Origin: Rutidosis leptorrhynchoides
Lineage: Eukaryota > Streptophyta > Magnoliopsida > Asterales > Asteraceae
DNA length: 64,000 bases
Assembly (NCBI RefSeq): GCF_046630445.1
Contig: NC_092341.1
Span: 31,510,001 to 31,574,000, forward strand
Direction of reading: 5' to 3'
The position numbers and the translations under genes are program-made. Below, piece after piece: positions 38,606-49,519 of the stretch. Each line of letters begins with the position of its first letter. Positions within the stretch are counted from its first letter, which is position 1. The notes beneath the pieces are model-generated. The model saw nothing but the letters and a program-made list of their open reading frames with translations, made no database searches and was not told the DNA's origin.

Positions 38606-39220
38606 TTATTCCGACTCGCTTGTTTCTTCTTCTTCGGTTTTGGTTCGTTTTGTTAAGTTTCTAGGGATATATGATGTTCCCCTAATACGAGCCGAAATTT
38701 TCCACATTGGTTTAGAAAAACCTGGTGGTTTAGAGGTTCCCGGGTCATTGTTACAACTTAAGGACTTCGGGGGTTGACGATACATATAAAGTTCATCGGG
38801 GTTGGAATTAGATTTCCCTATTTTTATGCCCTTTCCCTTATTATTTTCTTTTGCCTTTTTAAATTCAGTTGGGGTAATTTCTATAACATCATCGGAATTC
38901 TCGTCAGAATCCGATTCATCGGAGAATTGGTAATCCTCCCAATATTTTGCTTCCTTAGCGGAAACACCATTGACCATAATTAACCTTGGTCGGTTGGTTG
39001 AGGATTTTCTTTTACTTAACCGTTTTATTATTTCCCCCACCGGTTCTATTTCTTCATCCGGTTCCGATTCTTCTTCCGGTTCCGATTCTTCTTCTGGTTC
39101 CGACTCTTCTTCCGGTTTCTCTTCGGGAACTTGTGAATCAGTCCACGAATCATTCCAATTTACATTTGACTCTTCATTATTATTAGGTGAGTCAATGGGA
39201 CTTGTTCTAGAGGTAGACAT
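38606..39220 (-). CDS. Acidic accessory protein of B2 (204 aa), unknown family
   Basis: This is the first ORF after the primer site and is intact. Residues 1-30 are Ser/Asn/Asp-rich. About 30-62 are near-tandem repeats of EPEEES with Asp/Glu variants. A basic patch follows (LSKRKSSTNRPRL), then an acidic Tyr/Trp segment (YWEDYQFSDESDSDENSDD), a GKGIKI stretch, PPKSLS…PPGFSKP and a C-terminal RIRGTSYIPRN…KRTKTEEEE. There is no zinc knuckle, membrane segment or signal peptide. Composition suggests a disordered nuclear protein. I do not recognise the family. It is conserved, in frame, in B3. Confidence 0.78.
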   Translation of the reverse strand: MSTSRTSPIDSPNNNEESNVNWNDSWTDSQVPEEKPEEESEPEEESEPEEESEPDEEIEPVGEIIKRLSKRKSSTNRPRLIMVNGVSAKEAKYWEDYQFSDESDSDENSDDVIEITPTEFKKAKENNKGKGIKIGKSNSNPDELYMYRQPPKSLSCNNDPGTSKPPGFSKPMWKISARIRGTSYIPRNLTKRTKTEEEETSESE

Positions 39221-39415
39221 CTATCACATAATATCAAACGCGTTAAGAGATTAATATATCACATAATATTCACATGTTAAAAATATATAGTTTCCAACAA
39301 AATTTGTTAAGCAATCATTTTTCAAGTAAACACGGTCGAAGTCCAGACTTACTAATGCATCCTAACAAACTCGATAAGACACACTAATGTAAAATTCTGG
39401 TTCTCTAAGACCAAC

Positions 39416-39427
39416 GCTCTGATACCA
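39416..39427 (-). promoter_or_regulatory. B2 primer binding site (tRNA-iMet)
   Basis: TGGTATCAGAGC on the element strand, a perfect complement to the tRNA-iMet 3' end, two bases from the 5' LTR. Confidence 0.92.
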
Positions 39428-40810
39428 ACTGAAATGTCCCGTTCTTATTGATTAAAAACGTTCCATATTAATTGATTTCGTTGCGAGGTTTTGACCTCTA
39501 TATGAGACGTTTTTCAAAGACTGCATTCATTTTCAAAACAAACCATAACCTTTATTTCATAAATAAAGGTTTAAAAAGCTTTACGTAGATTATCAAATAA
39601 TGATAATCTAAAATATCCTGTTTACACACGACCATTACATAATGGTTTACAATACAAATATGTTACATCGAAATCAGTTTCTTGAATGCAGTTTTTACAC
39701 AATATCATACAAACATTGTAACGACCCGTCAAAATCGCTATTGACGCGGCACGTTAATCATTGATTCCACAGTGAGGTTTTGACCTCTATATGATACGTT
39801 TTGATAAAATATTGCATTCATTAAAATAAGTGACTTTCTAAACATAGAAAGTTATAAACATGTGGGCGAGTGCTTAGGTATAAGCAAAACCCCGAAATAC
39901 ATAAGTCTTTAATTTACAGGTTGACATCACAGTCCAGTTATTTATTACACAACGCAGTTTTATTTTGAATGCAATAAACTTTGTACAAAGCATGAGAGAC
40001 TCCATGCAGGCAACAAGCACATCACAGCGGAAGCATTCTAAGGACCTGAGAATAAAACATGCTAAAAAGTCAACACGAATGTTGGTGAGTTATGGGTTTA
40101 ATTGCTCGAGTCATAAACATATATAAAGATAGACCACAAGATTTCATCAAAAGTTTATCAATAGATTCTACGTAACAGAGCACCCTGGTAACTAAACTTA
40201 ACGCTATAGTGATAATTACCCCATTCGTTTTAATACACGCAAACCAACGTGTCTTAAACTCAAATAACATACGTCCGTTAAAAGGCTAGCGCTCTAGCTC
40301 GGACGGGGATGTCAAGCCCTATGGATCCATATACAATTATTCGCGCCCACCAGTCCATATCCTATGTACTGGCAGCTACTAGTTACCAAAGCTAAGGGAT
40401 TTTCGGTTTAACTCAGTGTAGAATTTTGTATGTACTTGTGTCTTATTGCGTTTAAAATAAATTGCATGTATTCTCAGCCCAAAAATATTTAAAGTATTTA
40501 AAAAGGGAGACTATAACTCACAGTTCAATATTGCGATTCAATATTGTAGGCAAATTGCGTAGACGTAATGATGGTAGACGACTGTATGGTTGGTCTTGGA
40601 TTCAAGAACAATACCCCGAACAATACCCAATATTTCCTTATTTTAAAATGGTTTGAAACCCGAATTAAAAATACCCTCGAATATACTTTATTATTATTAA
40701 ACTTAAAATTAAAATTATAATTATAAATATAAAATTTACGTACTTAAATTATTATGAAAATTCGTCGAGCAAAACTGACCTTTTATAGTACTTTTCGATT
40801 TACTGTAGCT

Positions 40811-40856
40811 CATGCGATCGCATGAGTTTTTAGTGTTTTTGCCATGCGATCGCATG
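40811..40856. repeat. Paired CATGCGATCGCATG palindromes in C
   Basis: Perfect 14-bp palindromes at 40811-40824 and 40843-40856, 18 bases apart. Confidence 0.9.
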
Positions 40857-40901
40857 ACCGCCTTTTCTGTTTTTGTTTGCTAGTTCGTCGACATCAAATA
40901 G

Positions 40902-41140
40902 TATTTTACTGTAGCAAAATAGTGTTTTACTGTAGCAAATAGTGTTTACTGTAGCAAATAGTGTTTTACTGTAGCAAATCACTGTAGCAAAGTCGTTTTC
41001 ACTGTAGCAAAATACGGTTTCACTGTAGCAAATAGTTTTCACTGTAGCACTGTAGCAAAATACGGTTTCACTGTAGCAAATAGTATTTTACTGTAGCAAA
41101 GTCATTTTTACTGTAGCAATTAATGTTTTACTGTAGGAAA
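40902..41140. repeat. ACTGTAGCAAA tandem array in C
   Basis: More than ten irregular units of about 16 to 22 bases, each with ACTGTAGCAA and a spacer such as ATAGTGTTTT or GTCGTTTTC. Confidence 0.92.
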
Positions 41141-44100
41141 GTCGTTTTTACTTGTACATCTTATAATATATATATATATACATACATATATGTATATTTA
41201 CATAATATTAAATCATAAAGAGAATTGGTTTAAATTAGTCGAAATTTTTCGGTTCATCACAAACATGGACTCCAAATCTTGTCCTTATTTTAGTATGCAA
41301 CAGCGGAAGCTCTTAATATTCACCTGAGAATAAACATGCTTAAAACGTCAACAAAAATGTTGGTGAGTTATAGATTTAACCTATATATATCAAATCATAA
41401 TAATAGACCACAAGATTTCATATTTGAATACACATCCCATTCATAGAGATAAAAATCATTCATATGGTGAACACCTGGTAACCGACATTAACAAGATGCA
41501 TATATAAGAATATCCCCATCATTCCGGGACACCCTTCGGATATGATATAAATTTCGAAGTACTAAAGCATCCGGTACTTTGGATGGGGTTTGTTAAGCCC
41601 AATAGATCTATCTTTAGGATTCGCGTCAATTAGGGTGTCTGTTCCCTAATTCTTAGATTACCAGACTTAATAAAAAAGGGGCATATTCGATTTCGATAAT
41701 TCAACCATAGAATGTAGTTTCACGTACTTGTGTCTATTTTGTAAATCATTTATAAAACCTGCATGTATTCTCATCCTAAAAATATTAGATTTTAAAAGTG
41801 GGACTATAACTCACTTTCACAGATTTTTACTTCGTCGGGAAGTAAGACTTGGCCACTGGTTGATTCACGAACCTATAACAATATATACATATATATCAAA
41901 GTATGTTCAAAATATATTTACAACACTTTTAATATATTTTGATGTTTTAAGTTTATTAAGCCAGCTGTCCTCGTTAGTAACCTACAACTAGTTGTCCACA
42001 GTTAGATGTACAGAAATAAATCGATAAATATTATCTTGAATCAATCCACGACCCAGTGTATACGTATCTCAGTATTGATCACAACTCAAACTATATATAT
42101 TTTGGAATCAACCTCAACCCTGTATAGCTAACTCCAACATTCACATATAGAGTGTCTATGGTTGTTCCGAAATATATATAGATGTGTCGACATGATAGGT
42201 CGAAACATTGTATACGTGTCTATGGTATCTCAAGATTACATAATATACAATACAAGTTGATTAAGTTATGGTAGGAATATATTTGTTACCAATTTTCACG
42301 TAGCTAAAATGAGAAAAATTATCCAATCTTGTTTTACCCATAACTTCTTCATTTTAAATCCGTTTTGAGTGAATTAAATTGCTATGGTTTCATATTGAAC
42401 TCTATTTTATGAATCTAAATAGAAAAAGTATAGGTTTATAGTCGAAAAAATAAGTTACAAGTCGTTTTTGTAAAGGTAGTCATTTCAGTCGAAAGAACGA
42501 CGTCTAGATGACCATTTTAGAAAACATACTTCCACTTTGAGTTTAACCATAATTTTTGGATATAGTTTCATGTTCATAATAAAAATCATTTTATCAGAAT
42601 AACAACTTTTAAATCAAAGTTTATCATAGTTTTTAATTAACTAACCCAAAACAGCCCGCGGTGTTACTACGACGGCGTAAATCCGGTTTTACGGTGTTTT
42701 TCGTGTTTCCAGGTTTTAAATCATTAAGTTAGCCTATCATATAGATATAGAACATGTGTTTATTTGATTTTAAAAGTAAAGTTAGAAGGATTAACTTTTG
42801 TTTGCGAACAAGTTTAGAATTAACTAAACTATGTTCTAGTGATTACAAGTTTAAACCTTCGAATAAGATAGCTTTATATGTATGAATCGAATGATGTTAT
42901 GAACATCATTACTACCTTAAGTTCCTTGGATAAACCTACTGGAAAAGAGAAAAATGGATCTAGCTTCAACGGATCCTTGGATGGCTCGAAGTTCTTGAAG
43001 CAGAATCATGACACGAAAACAAGTTCAAGTAAGATCATCACTTGAAATAAGATTGTTATAGTTATAGAAATTGAACCAAAGTTTGAATATGATTATTACC
43101 TTGTATTAGAATGATAACCTACTGTAAGAAACAAAGATTTCTTGAGGTTGGATGATCACCTCACAAGATTGGAAGTGAGCTAGCAAACTTGAAAGTATTC
43201 TTGATTTTATGTAACTAGAACTTGTAGAATATATGAAGAACACTTAGAACTTGAAGATAGAACTTGAGAGAGATCAATTAGATGAAGAAAATTGAAGAAT
43301 GAAAGTGTTTGTAGGTGTTTTTGGTCGTTGGTGTATGGATTAGATATAAAGGATATGTAATTTTGTTTTCATGTAAATAAGTCATGAATGATTACTCATA
43401 TTTTTGTAATTTTATGAGATATTTCATGCTAGTTGCCAAATGATGGTTCCCACATGTGTTAGGTGACTCACATGGGCTGCTAAGAGCTGATCATTGGAGT
43501 GTATATACCAATAGTACATACATCTAAAAGCTGTGTATTGTACGAGTACGAATACGGGTGTATACGAGTAGAATTGTTGATGAAACTGAACGAGGATGTA
43601 ATTGTAAGCATTTTTGTTAAGTAGAAGTATTTTGATAAGTGTATTGAAGTCTTTCAAAAGTGTATAAATACATATTAAAATACTACATGTATATACATTT
43701 TAACTGAGTCGTTAAGTCATCGTTAGTCGTTACATGTAAGTGTTGTTTTTAAACCTTTAGGTTAACGATCTTGTTAAATGTTGTTAACCCAATGTTTATA
43801 ATATCAAATGAGATTTTAAATTATTATATTATCATGATATTATCATGTATGAATATCTCTTAATATGATATATATATACATTAAATATCTTTACAACGAT
43901 AATCGTTACATATATGTCTCGTTTAAAAATCATTAAGTTAGTAGTCTTGTTTTTACATATGTAGTTCATTGTTAATATACTTAATGATATGTTTACTTAT
44001 CATAGTATCATGTTAACTATATATATATCCATATATATGTCATCATATAGTTTTTACAAGTTTTAACGTTCGTGAATCACCGGTCAACTTGGGTGGTCAA

Positions 44101-44238
44101 TTGTCTATATGAAACATATTTTAATTAATAAAGTCTTAACAAGTTTGATTGCTTAACATGTTGGAAACATTTAATCATGTAAATATCAATCTCAATTAAT
44201 ATATATAAACATGGAAAAGTTCGGGTCACTACACATGG

Positions 44239-46139
44239 TGCAAAGGAAAAGTGCGCACAGTACACATAAAGTGTTGGGCAACGCACGAATAATCTTGCGA
44301 CCATGGTCTTACGTGGAGCCGCATGGCACAATACAAAATGCGTAAAAGTGTTTTAGGCTTAGGATCGTCGCCAAAGGAAATAAATCTTCCCTATCAGTTA
44401 AAGCCATATATCCATATATCCTGGTGGCCCCCATTTCAATACTACTAAGTATTTTGTGGTGTTGAAATCCAACATTAAGTTGACACCACCTTCAAGGTGA
44501 TACATAAACGCGCATAGAAATTCTAATAGAAAATAATTGCACAAAGCATTACATAAAGAACTGTGCTCGAATGGGCGCGCAAAAGGGGCATAGAAAAGAC
44601 CGCGCATTGCGTTGTGCAAAAGACCCTACACAAATAACCGCTCGAAGAACTATGCAAGGTGCGCGAAGTAAAACTGCGGCCATGGGCTTATGCGAGGCCA
44701 CCATGGCGGAATGTGCGCGGATCACAGAAACTGCGGTTATGGACTTACGAGGAGCCACCATGACGCTAAGAAAAGTGTGTAATGTGTTGCGTGTTGCAAC
44801 TCGCACGAACAAATTGCAGCCATGGGCTTATGCGGAGCCGCTGAGGCGCAATGTAAGGTTGATCTAAGCATGTACAACGTACAATAGAGTCGCGAGAAGC
44901 GTGAATGGTGCTATGTGGGATTAATGCCATAAGTGACACTCAACGCGTAAAAGTAGTATGGAAAGATATCGTGTATTGTTGAAGCGTGTTACGGAATATT
45001 TGCGTCATAACTCTATGCCTTTACCATAAAGAAGGTAATGAAGTGTGTTAGTTCCGAAAAATTAGTATAGTTAACGACGACACAACAAAATATGGAATGG
45101 GAGCGACCCGGTGTTATATAGAGGCATAATGATGCTCCTCCCAAAGGGGAGATATTCCTAAGAACACATTGTGCAACTGGCCACCAAAAATAAGTTGTAC
45201 GGCCGCACATGACAATGGAACACATCTTTCCCACTACTAACCTAGCACAATGCTAGCCCCTATTTCAATACTACTAAACTATTTAGTGGTGTTGAAATCC
45301 AACATTAAGTTGACACCACCTTTGGGAGCGATGAACTTGTATGGAACAAGAATTAAAATTCTACGATTTACCATTGTAAAGTAATGGAAATGTACAAGGT
45401 ATAGTACCCAAAAGAGACTAAGAAAAACACATAAACTGCAACCGTGGCCTTACGCGGAGCCACCATGGTGCAAATGCAAAGTGCGCACAACACATTCAAA
45501 GTGTTGCGCAATGCACAAAAAATCATGCAACCATGGCCTTACGCTGAGCTGCCATGGTGCAAAGGAAAAGTGCGTGCAACACATGCAGAGTGTTGCGCAA
45601 CGCACATAAAATCATGCGACCATGGACTTATGCGAAGCCGCCATGGTGCAAAGGAAAAGTGCGCGTAACACATACAAAGTGTTGCACAACGCACATAAAA
45701 TCTTGCGACCATGGACTTATGTGAAGCTGCCATGTTGCAAAGGAAAAGTGCGCGCAACACATGTAAAGTGTTGCGCAACGCACAAAAAATCTTGCAACCA
45801 TGGACTTATGCAGAGCCGCCATGGTGCAAATGCAACGTGCGAAAAACACAGATAAGTAGCGAAAACAATAAACCAGGATTCGATAAACCGAATATAATTG
45901 AACTCGGATCTTAGAGATCCTCTTAAATAATTAAATCTAATTCATCATAACACACTATATATGTAATTGATCCACATGGATATTCTTTCCTGTGATAAAT
46001 GTAAGCAAAACAAAAGAGATATTGTTTCCATGCGTAATAGCCGATAAGATTACAGATTTAATTATTGATTTCCATATTTGCGAAGCATTAAGCTTTCTAA
46101 GTCTCACAGAATATACATATAATCGCCAATATATATATA
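44239..46139 (-). other. Segment X, part 3
   Basis: X resumes after B2 with degraded repeat units (44239-44340 and 44660-44840, ATGGACTTAYG…GAGCC motifs). It continues with a duplicated hairpin block (44433-44491 and 45262-45321) and the regular 89-bp array. From 45850 there is non-repetitive AT-rich sequence with an inverted repeat GGATCT/AGATCC at 45906-45920. Open frames on both strands across the array are by-products of the repeat. I see no gene. The right edge, where LTR-like sequence starts, is approximate. Confidence 0.55.
45441..45850. repeat. 89-bp tandem array
   Basis: The ACCATGG (or ACCGTGG) anchor occurs at 45441, 45530, 45619, 45708 and 45797, exactly 89 bases apart. Each unit has the near-palindrome ATGGACTTATGCGGAGCCGC-type block closing on CCATGG. 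It also has a hairpin with arms GCGCAACAC and GTGTTGCGC around a 7-base loop. Divergent units lie at 29420-29565 and 44239-44840. Confidence 0.93.
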
Positions 46140-46794
46140 TATAACAACCCTCACTTTTCGACTTCCGATTTTACTAAAATACCTAGAGTTGTTATATACG
46201 AATAAATTTAACGTTGACCGAATAAACATACGCTTAAAATAAATAATATAATTATAAATATTATAAATAAGGTTATGTTATATAATATAACATAATTACA
46301 TCAATGAATATATATATAATATTTATATTACTTTTGTTATTTAGTTAATAGAATATATAATTAACTAAATAATAAATAATATTATAACATTTATAAAACT
46401 AATAAAAACCATAAAGTAATAATCATAAATTTTAATTTTAATTATAAAAACTAAATATAATAATAATTTTTATATAAAATTCGTATTTAATAATTAAACA
46501 AATATAGAAATAAAATGTTAAATGTTCTTAGAAATGTATTAAACGATTTTTTTTAGAATTTTATAAAAAAAAAAACCAAAACTATATCTACTTTTAATAA
46601 ATAAATACAAAAATACAAACTACTTTTTATTTTAACTTTTAAGATTTACTTTTAATAAAAATACAAACTACTTTTTCTTATTTTAACTTTTAAGATTTAC
46701 TTTTAATAAAATTACAAACTACTTTTTCTTATTTTAACTTTTAAGATTTACTTTTAATAAAATTACAAACTACTTTTAATTACATGCCGTTCAG
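46140..46794 (+). repeat. AT-rich LTR-like fragment (F)
   Basis: It begins TATAACAACCCTCACTTTTC, like the 5' end of a Gypsy LTR in plus orientation, and continues as AT-rich non-coding sequence to the point where B3 pol begins. No partner LTR or internal part is in the window. Element type is a guess from the start motif. Confidence 0.35.
46594..46780. repeat. About 51-bp tandem repeat
   Basis: The TACAAACTACTTTTT anchor recurs at 46614, 46662, 46713 and 46764 (spacings 48, 51, 51). The array ends next to the B3 truncation point. Confidence 0.9.
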
Positions 46795-48290
46795 TACCTT
46801 TCTCAAATGTTCACCGTGTTCTTGGTCATTCTTTGAGTAAATAAGTATGTCATCAATGAAAACAAAGACAAACTTGTCAAGGTATGGTCCACACACTCGG
46901 TTCATAAGGTCCATGAACACAGCTGGTGCATTAGTTAAACCAAACGGCATGACCATAAACTCGTAATGACCGTAACGTGTTCTGAAAGCAGTCTTTGGAA
47001 TATCATCTTCTTTCACCCGCATTTGATGATACCCGGAACGTAAGTCAATCTTTGAATAAACAGACGAGCCTTGTAGTTGATCAAATAAGTCGTCAATTCT
47101 CGGTAGTGGGTAGCGGTTCTTGATGGTAAGTTTGTTCAACTCTCGGTAGTCGATACACAACCTGAATGTACCATCTTTCTTCTTGACAAACAAAACAGGA
47201 GCTCCCCACGGTGATGTGCTTGGTCGAATGAAACCACGCTCTAAAAGTTCTTGTAATTGGCTTTGCAGTTCTTTCATCTCGCTGGGTGCGAGTCTGTAAG
47301 GAGCACGAGCTATTGGTGCAGCTCCTGGTACAAGATCTATTTGAAATTCAACGGATCGATGTGGGGGTAATCCCGGTAATTCTTTCGGAAATACATCGGG
47401 AAATTCTTTTGCAATGGGAACATCATTGATGCTCTTTTCTTCAGTTTGTACTTTCTCGACGTGTGCTAGAACAGCATAGCAACCTTTTCTTATTAGTTTT
47501 TGTGCCTTCAAATTACTAATAAGATGTAGCTTCGTGTTGCCCTTTTCTCCGTACACCATTAAGGGTTTTCCTTTTTCTCGTATAATGTGAATTGCATTTT
47601 TGTAACAAACGATCTCTGCTTTCACTTCTTTCAACCAGTCCGTACCAATTATCACATCAAAACTCCCTAACTCTACTGGTATCAAATCAATCTTAAATGT
47701 TTCGCTAACCAGTTTAATTTCTCGATTCCGACATATATTATCCGCTAAAATTAATTTACCATTTGCTAATTCGAGTAAAAATTTACTATCCAAAGGCGTC
47801 AATGGACAACTTAATTTAGCACAAAAATCTCTACTCATATAGCTTCTATCCGCACCCAAATCAAATAAAACGTAAGCAGATTTATTGTCAATAAGAAACG
47901 TACCCGTAACAAGCTCCGGGTCTTCCTGTGCCTCTGCCGCATTAATATTGAAAACTCTTCCGTGGCCTTGTCCATTCGTGTTCTCCTGGTTCGGGCAATT
48001 TCTAATAATGTGGCCCGGTTTTCCACATTTATAACAAACTACATTGGCATAACTTGCTCCGACACTACTTGCTCCGCCATTACTCGTTCCGACACCATTT
48101 GTTCCTTTCGTTCTATTAACCCCTGGTCCGTAGATATCACACTTCGCCGCGCTATGACCATTTCTTTTACACTTGTTGCAAAATTTGGTGCAGAACCCCG
48201 AGTGATACTTTTCACACCTTTGGCATAGCTGCTTCTGATTGTTGTTGTTGTTGCGGTTATTATTGTTGTTGGGATGATTGTTGTAGTTGC

Positions 48291-48343
<53 letters not shown>

Positions 48344-49215
48344 TTGGGCCGTTTGTTGTAGTTGCGATTGATGTTGCGATTGTTGGGATAATTGTTGCGA
48401 TTATTGTTGTAATTGCTGTTGTTGTTGTATTGGTGATTCTTATCACCGTTTTCTTCCCACTTTCTTTTGACTTGCTTTACATTGGCCTCTTCAGTAGTCT
48501 GTTCTTTAATTCTTTCTTCAATCTGGTTCACTAGTTTGTGAGCCACTCTACATGCCTGTTGTATGGACGCGGGCTCGTGTGAACTTATATCTTCTTGGAT
48601 TCTTTCCGGTAATCCTTTCACAAACGCGTCGATCTTCTCTTCCTCATCTTCGAATGCTCCCGGACACAATAGGCACAATTCTGTGAATCGTCTTTCGTAC
48701 GTGGTAATATCAAATCCTTGGGTTCGTAACCCTCTAAGTTCTGTCTTGAGCTTATTGACCTCGGTTCTGGGACGGTACTTCTCGTTCATCAAGTGCTTGA
48801 ATGCTGACCACGGTAGTGCGTACGCATCGTCTTGTCCCACTTGCTCTAGATAGGTATTCCACCATGTTAACGCAGAACCTGTGAAGGTATGCGTAGCGTA
48901 CTTCACTTTGTCCTCTTCAGTACACTTACTTATGGCAAACACCGATTCGACCTTCTCGGTCCACCGTTTCAATCCGATCGGTCCTTCGGTTCCATCAAAT
49001 TCCAAAGGTTTGCAGGCAGTGAATTCTTTGTAGGTGCATCCTACACGATTTCCTGTACTGCTAGATCCAAGTTAATTGTTGGTATGTAGCGCAGCCTATA
49101 CTGCGGCTATGTTTGAAGCTAGAAAAGTATGGAATTCCTCTTCATTCATATTTACGGTGTGTCGAGTAGTCGGTGCCATTTCCTTCAAAATAGTCAAATG
49201 GAACAAGTTAATCAT
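46780..49215 (-). pseudogene. B3 gag-protease-RT fragment
   Basis: The gag ATG corresponds to 49215. A TAA at 49072-49074 stops translation at codon 48, where the other copies read Asn-Leu. After it the frame is open from capsid through a long poly-Asn linker, CCHC knuckle, protease (here FDLGADRSY: the Ser of the DSG motif is Leu, so the active site is altered) and RT with the variant FVFIDDIL. Homology ends after HLRKVL, and three unrelated codons lead to a stop at 46780. The altered protease and the early stop show it is dead. Confidence 0.93.
48283..48342 (-). repeat. Expanded (GTT)n / poly-Asn tract in B3 gag
   Basis: A run of GTT triplets on the plus strand encodes a poly-Asn stretch in the gag linker clearly longer than in B1 (about 19000-19025) or B2 (about 36575-36606). 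Confidence 0.9.
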
Positions 49216-49316
49216 ACAGAATATTAAGAGTAGTTAATAGTATTTCGTAGCATAATATGAACTCATTTATAAAAGCTTTTTCTTCATATTAGCGTTTTAT
49301 AAGTTTAAATTCGGGT

Positions 49317-49332
49317 AGTACCTACCCGTTAA
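49317..49332 (-). promoter_or_regulatory. Internal polypurine-adjacent motif in B3
   Basis: TTAACGGGTAGGTACT on the element strand, at the same place between the F-box ORF and gag as in B1 and B2. Confidence 0.55.
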
Positions 49333-49519
49333 GTTCATACTTAGTAGCTAATATACAATTCAACTACTACAATTCTATATGAAAAACTGATTATAATAAT
49401 ATTTCGCGTTCAAAATTTTACACAATATTTTACAAACTTACAATACCCTTATTTTACATATAGCATGAAATATAGCACACAATAAATTTGATACAAGATG
49501 GTTGTGAAGATAATTCTAG

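Larger units (their letters stand above)
39717..41261 (-). mobile_element. Solo LTR C, a related but distinct Gypsy family
   Basis: 1545 bp flanked by AACAT (39712-39716 and 41262-41266), with plus-strand ends TGTAACGACCCG and TCATCACA. No internal region is present, so it is probably the product of LTR-LTR recombination. Several blocks match B LTRs in the same order (CGAGGTTTTGACCTCTATAT near 39775, the AACATGCT…GTTGGTGAGTTA block near 40060, ACCACAAGATTTCAT near 40133). This gives minus orientation and shared ancestry. It holds two CATGCGATCGCATG palindromes and a CTGTAGCAAA repeat array. Confidence 0.88.
29566..44233 (-). mobile_element. Element B2: second full-length copy of the B family, carrying solo LTR C
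   Basis: Minus orientation, target duplication CATGG (29561-29565 and 44234-44238), inside the 89-bp tandem array of segment X. The order is as in B1: 5' LTR (44233-39430, enlarged by solo LTR C), primer site, acidic ORF, F-box ORF, gag-pol, polypurine tract and 3' LTR (32823-29566). It is the least damaged B copy, with one frameshift and one stop visible in gag-pol. Without C it is about 13.1 kb. Confidence 0.95.
39430..44233 (-). repeat. B2 5' LTR, split by solo LTR C
   Basis: The LTR sequence covers 39430-39716 and 41262-44233 (41262-41266 is the duplicated AACAT). It matches 29566-32823 closely. Confidence 0.94.

Noticed and set aside
40902..41140. CRISPR-like regular repeat
   Set aside because: Units are irregular and spacers are not unique; the DNA is plant. 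It is a tandem repeat in an LTR.
45444..45914. Overlapping open frames on both strands
   Set aside because: They are produced by the 89-bp repeat; since 89 is not a multiple of 3, every frame is sampled.
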